From contig CABQAQ010000001.1 of the NCBI GenBank assembly GCA_902462155.1, positions 124,001 to 188,000 of the forward strand: DNA of 64,000 nt. The letters run 5' to 3'. This document shows, piece after piece, positions 61,208 to 64,000 of the stretch. Position 1 is the first letter of the stretch. Every line of letters begins with the position of its first letter. The DNA is from an uncultured bacterium. GTDB lineage: Bacteria > Cyanobacteriota > Vampirovibrionia > Gastranaerophilales > Gastranaerophilaceae. Below the pieces are notes generated by a model. It searched no databases. It saw nothing but the letters and a program-made list of their open reading frames with translations, and was not told the DNA's origin. The translations under genes were made by a program, and so were the position numbers.

Positions 61208-63763
61208 TTATATATCTAATTCCTTAAAGTTACTCGATTCTTTTCTTTTAAAATTAACTCCATATATATCTAATTCCATATCAGCTAATACTTTTTCAGA
61301 TTCATTTGGACATATTATAGATTTTATATCTTTTTCCATTTTCATATATTCATCTTTGCTCATTTGTTCTAATTTTGTTAAATATTCTTTCTCTTCATTT
61401 TTGATTTTTTGTATTTTGGCTGAATATTCTTCATTCCCGATTTCATTTAATTTTAATTTTGCTGAATATTCTTCTTTTTTGTATTCACATTCGATTAACT
61501 TTAGCTTTGATAACTTTTTTTGATTATATTCATTTTTTTCTTTAGTTTCCTTAAGATTTTCAGCGAATTCATCTGCTTCATTTTCTTCATTTAACAATGT
61601 GCTAGCTAGCATCACTTCAAATTCTAGCTTTTCATTCTCTTTATTTATACTAGATTTCATCTGCTCTTCAAAACCTTTTGACTTTAATTCCTTGGAAATC
61701 ACATCTATATTTTCATCTCTTAGTTTATCTAATCCATCCCTTCCAAATGCACGCAATAATTGCTCAGTATACAAATTGCGATTTTTACTTGTAATATTAT
61801 CAAACGATACAAAACCTTGTTTATTTGAAGAATTAGGCTCTTCAACAATTACACCATAATGTCTTGTATCTACTATAGCTTGTGCATGTTTACTAAGTAA
61901 TCTACCCATAAAATTTCCCTTAGTCTCAAATGCTGTAACGTCTTCTAATAGAATTTCATCAGGATTAACATTTTTATCATAATTCATTAATTTTTTTATA
62001 ACTTCTGGCATTCCACCATCTATAAAATAAGAAAATGCTGATTGATTTTCACTTTTATCTTGACCGTCTCTTTTTATACCTTTGTCACAAATATCGTTTA
62101 ATCTAGCATCTATATTCTTATCAGTTTGTTGTAGAATATTAATTACGTCTTGTTTTTCTTGTTCTGTTTTACAAGATGATAATGCCATTTCACAAGCTTG
62201 TAATTCTTCTAAAATCTGAAAACCTAATGAACCGTCTAAACCTTTTTCACTTTTTTTGAAATCTTTTATTTGACCATCTTTATCCAAGTTATATGTTAAC
62301 TCAACTTTTCCTCCTGGATATTTTACTTTTAATGTTTTTCCGTCGTCACTTGTCGTAAAACATTTATATATATCCACTCTGTTTTCAGGATCTTTCATAA
62401 ATTGCACAAAGCAATTTACTAAATAACAATCTCCTGTTTGTTGGATTGGTGACATTGTCCTTTCATCATTATAAGGGAATAATTGTGTTAATGTATTAAC
62501 ACCAATATTTAATTTTGCATTACCTATTTTAGGTACATTTATGACTGCTTTACCATCTTCATCCTCACCTCTAAATTCTAAATTGTATAGTTTCATATCT
62601 TTACGTTTTATACCAGGACCATAAGCTCTTTTACCTTCATCTGTTACCATATCAGCTCTTTGGCCTTCATTTGCTCCCAAATTAGATTCATTAAACCTTG
62701 TTTTAAACTCAGAAAAACTTTCTTTAGCTTGTTTTAATCTTTCTTGTCCTTCATCAAATTGTTTCAATTGCTCATCTGCTGATGAATATTTTCTTCTTAA
62801 GAGTTTTTTCTTAACTCCATTTACCTCTATTTCTTTTGAATAAAATCCATTGTCCGAAAAAAAATAGGAAGGATTTTCTGCTTTTTCTTTATAGTTTAAA
62901 TCAGTATATTTATTACCAAAATTCTCTTTATTTTTATTAATAATCTCTTTTTTGGCTTCCATTCTTTTAGTTTTATAATCTTCATTAAAGTCAACTTTTT
63001 GTTGCAAGTCTTCAACATTAAAATCTTTAAAAGAATCGTCGAATTCTTTGCCTGAATCTGATTTTAAAAGTTTCATATACTCACAGAATTCAAATGCGGT
63101 TGTATCAGGCATATAACTACTATCACTTATTTCCGGTAAACTTATAATTTTTGCGGCAATAATTACTGCGTTTTTAATTTTGTCTAGATTGTCAGATGCT
63201 TCTTTTACTAAGTTAATGGCTTCTAGTTGGGCTGTATATGCTGCTTTTACTTCTTGTGTTACTTTACGTATTTCTTCTGCTACTTCAGTTTTTTCTTGCA
63301 GTTTTTTTATTGATTTATACGTTTTCGCTAATGTTATAATTTTTAAAGTTGCTTTTTTACGTTCAAATTCTAATTTGTTATATTCATAAGATGTATCATT
63401 TAGTTTTTTAGTTGCATCTTCCAGTTTTTTATTTAATTCCTTTTCTTTTTTTTCTATCGTTTTTTTAATAGAATTTTTAACTTTTTGTAAAGTATCGTTC
63501 ATTTCTTTAACATTTTGCTTAAACGCTAGTCTCGTAGGATCTTTTTTTTTTAAATGATTTAAACCGCTTTCAGTTTTATAAATTTCTATTCCATATATTT
63601 CTTCAGCGGGCTTAGTTTCAATTTCAACACCTTTAAAAGTATCTTCATTTTGAGATACTTTAGATCCTAAATTTTCATCCGAATTAACTGTTGTAGCTGA
63701 TATGGTTTTCATTAGATTTATTTGAGAACTATTTGATTGTGAAATTTTCTTTGAACTTTCCAT
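61208..63763 (-). CDS. Large coiled-coil protein with a calpain-like cysteine-protease core
   Basis: 851 residues. The N-terminal about 60 residues are Ser/Asn-rich. A long coiled coil follows (about 65-200, NSIKKTIEKKEKELNKKLED). A central domain has SPIQQTGDCYLVNCFVQF, like the GDCYLLA element of calpain (C2) proteases, with likely nucleophile Cys446. LSKHAQAIVDTRHYGVIVEE gives a possible catalytic His626, and GFVSFDN supplies Asn656. The Gln-to-Cys spacing is one residue shorter than in calpain. The C-terminal part (about 720-830) is a second Glu/Lys-rich coiled coil. No signal peptide. It is a candidate effector-type peptidase, by inference from motifs only. The gene is bracketed by 149-bp direct repeats. 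Confidence 0.65.
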   Translation of the reverse strand: MESSKKISQSNSSQINLMKTISATTVNSDENLGSKVSQNEDTFKGVEIETKPAEEIYGIEIYKTESGLNHLKKKDPTRLAFKQNVKEMNDTLQKVKNSIKKTIEKKEKELNKKLEDATKKLNDTSYEYNKLEFERKKATLKIITLAKTYKSIKKLQEKTEVAEEIRKVTQEVKAAYTAQLEAINLVKEASDNLDKIKNAVIIAAKIISLPEISDSSYMPDTTAFEFCEYMKLLKSDSGKEFDDSFKDFNVEDLQQKVDFNEDYKTKRMEAKKEIINKNKENFGNKYTDLNYKEKAENPSYFFSDNGFYSKEIEVNGVKKKLLRRKYSSADEQLKQFDEGQERLKQAKESFSEFKTRFNESNLGANEGQRADMVTDEGKRAYGPGIKRKDMKLYNLEFRGEDEDGKAVINVPKIGNAKLNIGVNTLTQLFPYNDERTMSPIQQTGDCYLVNCFVQFMKDPENRVDIYKCFTTSDDGKTLKVKYPGGKVELTYNLDKDGQIKDFKKSEKGLDGSLGFQILEELQACEMALSSCKTEQEKQDVINILQQTDKNIDARLNDICDKGIKRDGQDKSENQSAFSYFIDGGMPEVIKKLMNYDKNVNPDEILLEDVTAFETKGNFMGRLLSKHAQAIVDTRHYGVIVEEPNSSNKQGFVSFDNITSKNRNLYTEQLLRAFGRDGLDKLRDENIDVISKELKSKGFEEQMKSSINKENEKLEFEVMLASTLLNEENEADEFAENLKETKEKNEYNQKKLSKLKLIECEYKKEEYSAKLKLNEIGNEEYSAKIQKIKNEEKEYLTKLEQMSKDEYMKMEKDIKSIICPNESEKVLADMELDIYGVNFKRKESSNFKELDI

Positions 63764-63850
63764 AATTAAACCTCATAAAAATAATATATGAATAATATAT
63801 CGACATATTAAATATAAAATTTAATCATTTTATATATTATTTATACATTT

Positions 63851-64000
63851 TTAATATTTTGTAACATAATTAGTCTGGGCGAAATCAAAAAGCAATCGAA
63901 GCACTAAAATATTGAAGTTTTTGTTTTGGTATCATATAATTAAAAATTTTCATTGATCTATTATTAATTCAATCTTCAACGTATGCGATTTTTTTCTGTT
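63851..64000. repeat. 149-bp direct repeat, copy 2 (runs to the window edge)
   Basis: Second copy of the block at 60920-61068, lying 88 nt upstream (minus strand) of the calpain-like gene start at 63763. It may continue beyond the window. The 63764-63850 gap is AT-rich with no ORF, and I found no convincing -35 element there. Confidence 0.88.

Noticed and set aside
1..64000. Prophage, insertion sequence or CRISPR array
   Set aside because: No transposase, phage structural gene or regularly spaced repeat array was seen; the only recombinase is a housekeeping-type Xer protein.

Overview
The window is strongly AT-rich and gene-dense. It reads as chromosome from an anaerobic, non-photosynthetic relative of the cyanobacteria, most likely the Melainabacteria/Gastranaerophilales group. 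This placement is inferred from four things: a cyanobacterial-type primary sigma factor; F1-ATPase beta and epsilon genes standing alone as a pair, as in cyanobacteria; an anti-sigma-like protein whose N-terminus resembles the cyanobacterial DUF1822 family; and HydE, an [FeFe]-hydrogenase maturase that points to fermentation. No rRNA, tRNA, CRISPR array, insertion sequence or prophage was seen.

Layout. 1-1,132: the tsaE fragment and rplI. 1,428-3,750: four tandem paralogous small helical proteins, each with its own ribosome-binding site and hairpin. 3,793-8,038 (minus): a dgt-dnaG-rpoD operon plus a possible small ORF. 8,220-10,916: rpmB, an intergenic small-RNA candidate, a variant GGDEF protein and DAHP synthase. 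11,158-15,387: leuS-folK-flavoprotein. 15,474-21,718: two small minus-strand genes and a candidate small RNA, then a GlgC-like nucleotidyltransferase and a GlgA-like glycosyltransferase with a C-terminal membrane anchor. 22,065-27,929: a giant FHA-type adhesin ending in a PilZ domain. 28,009-34,347: ThiF-like/HydE, MATE transporter, RmuC, an unknown repeat protein and RNase HIII. 34,402-38,257: gcvT-gcvH-gcvPA and a glycosyltransferase. 38,262-42,766: miaB, a GNAT protein, a small secreted protein, a Xer recombinase and a PfkB kinase. 42,787-50,181 (minus): the purSQLFMND operon. 50,353-52,198: atpD-atpC. 52,242-54,388 (minus): a sigma/anti-sigma pair. 54,554-57,789: a four-gene overlapping operon (HAD phosphatase, class III aminotransferase, alpha/beta hydrolase with a Cys nucleophile, membrane protein). 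57,928-64,000: lineage-type proteins, including a calpain-like cysteine-protease candidate flanked by two copies of a 149-bp repeat.

How it fits together. The housekeeping genes (translation, replication/transcription, purines, glycine cleavage, ATP synthase) are conventional. The accessory genes are the interesting part. They comprise a four-member paralog family with a variable middle and conserved ends, a polysaccharide-synthesis pair carrying odd N-terminal SFG motifs and a membrane tail, a secreted adhesin with an apparently intact c-di-GMP-binding signature, and a repeat-flanked putative protease. All assignments come from reading the sequence; no database search was run.
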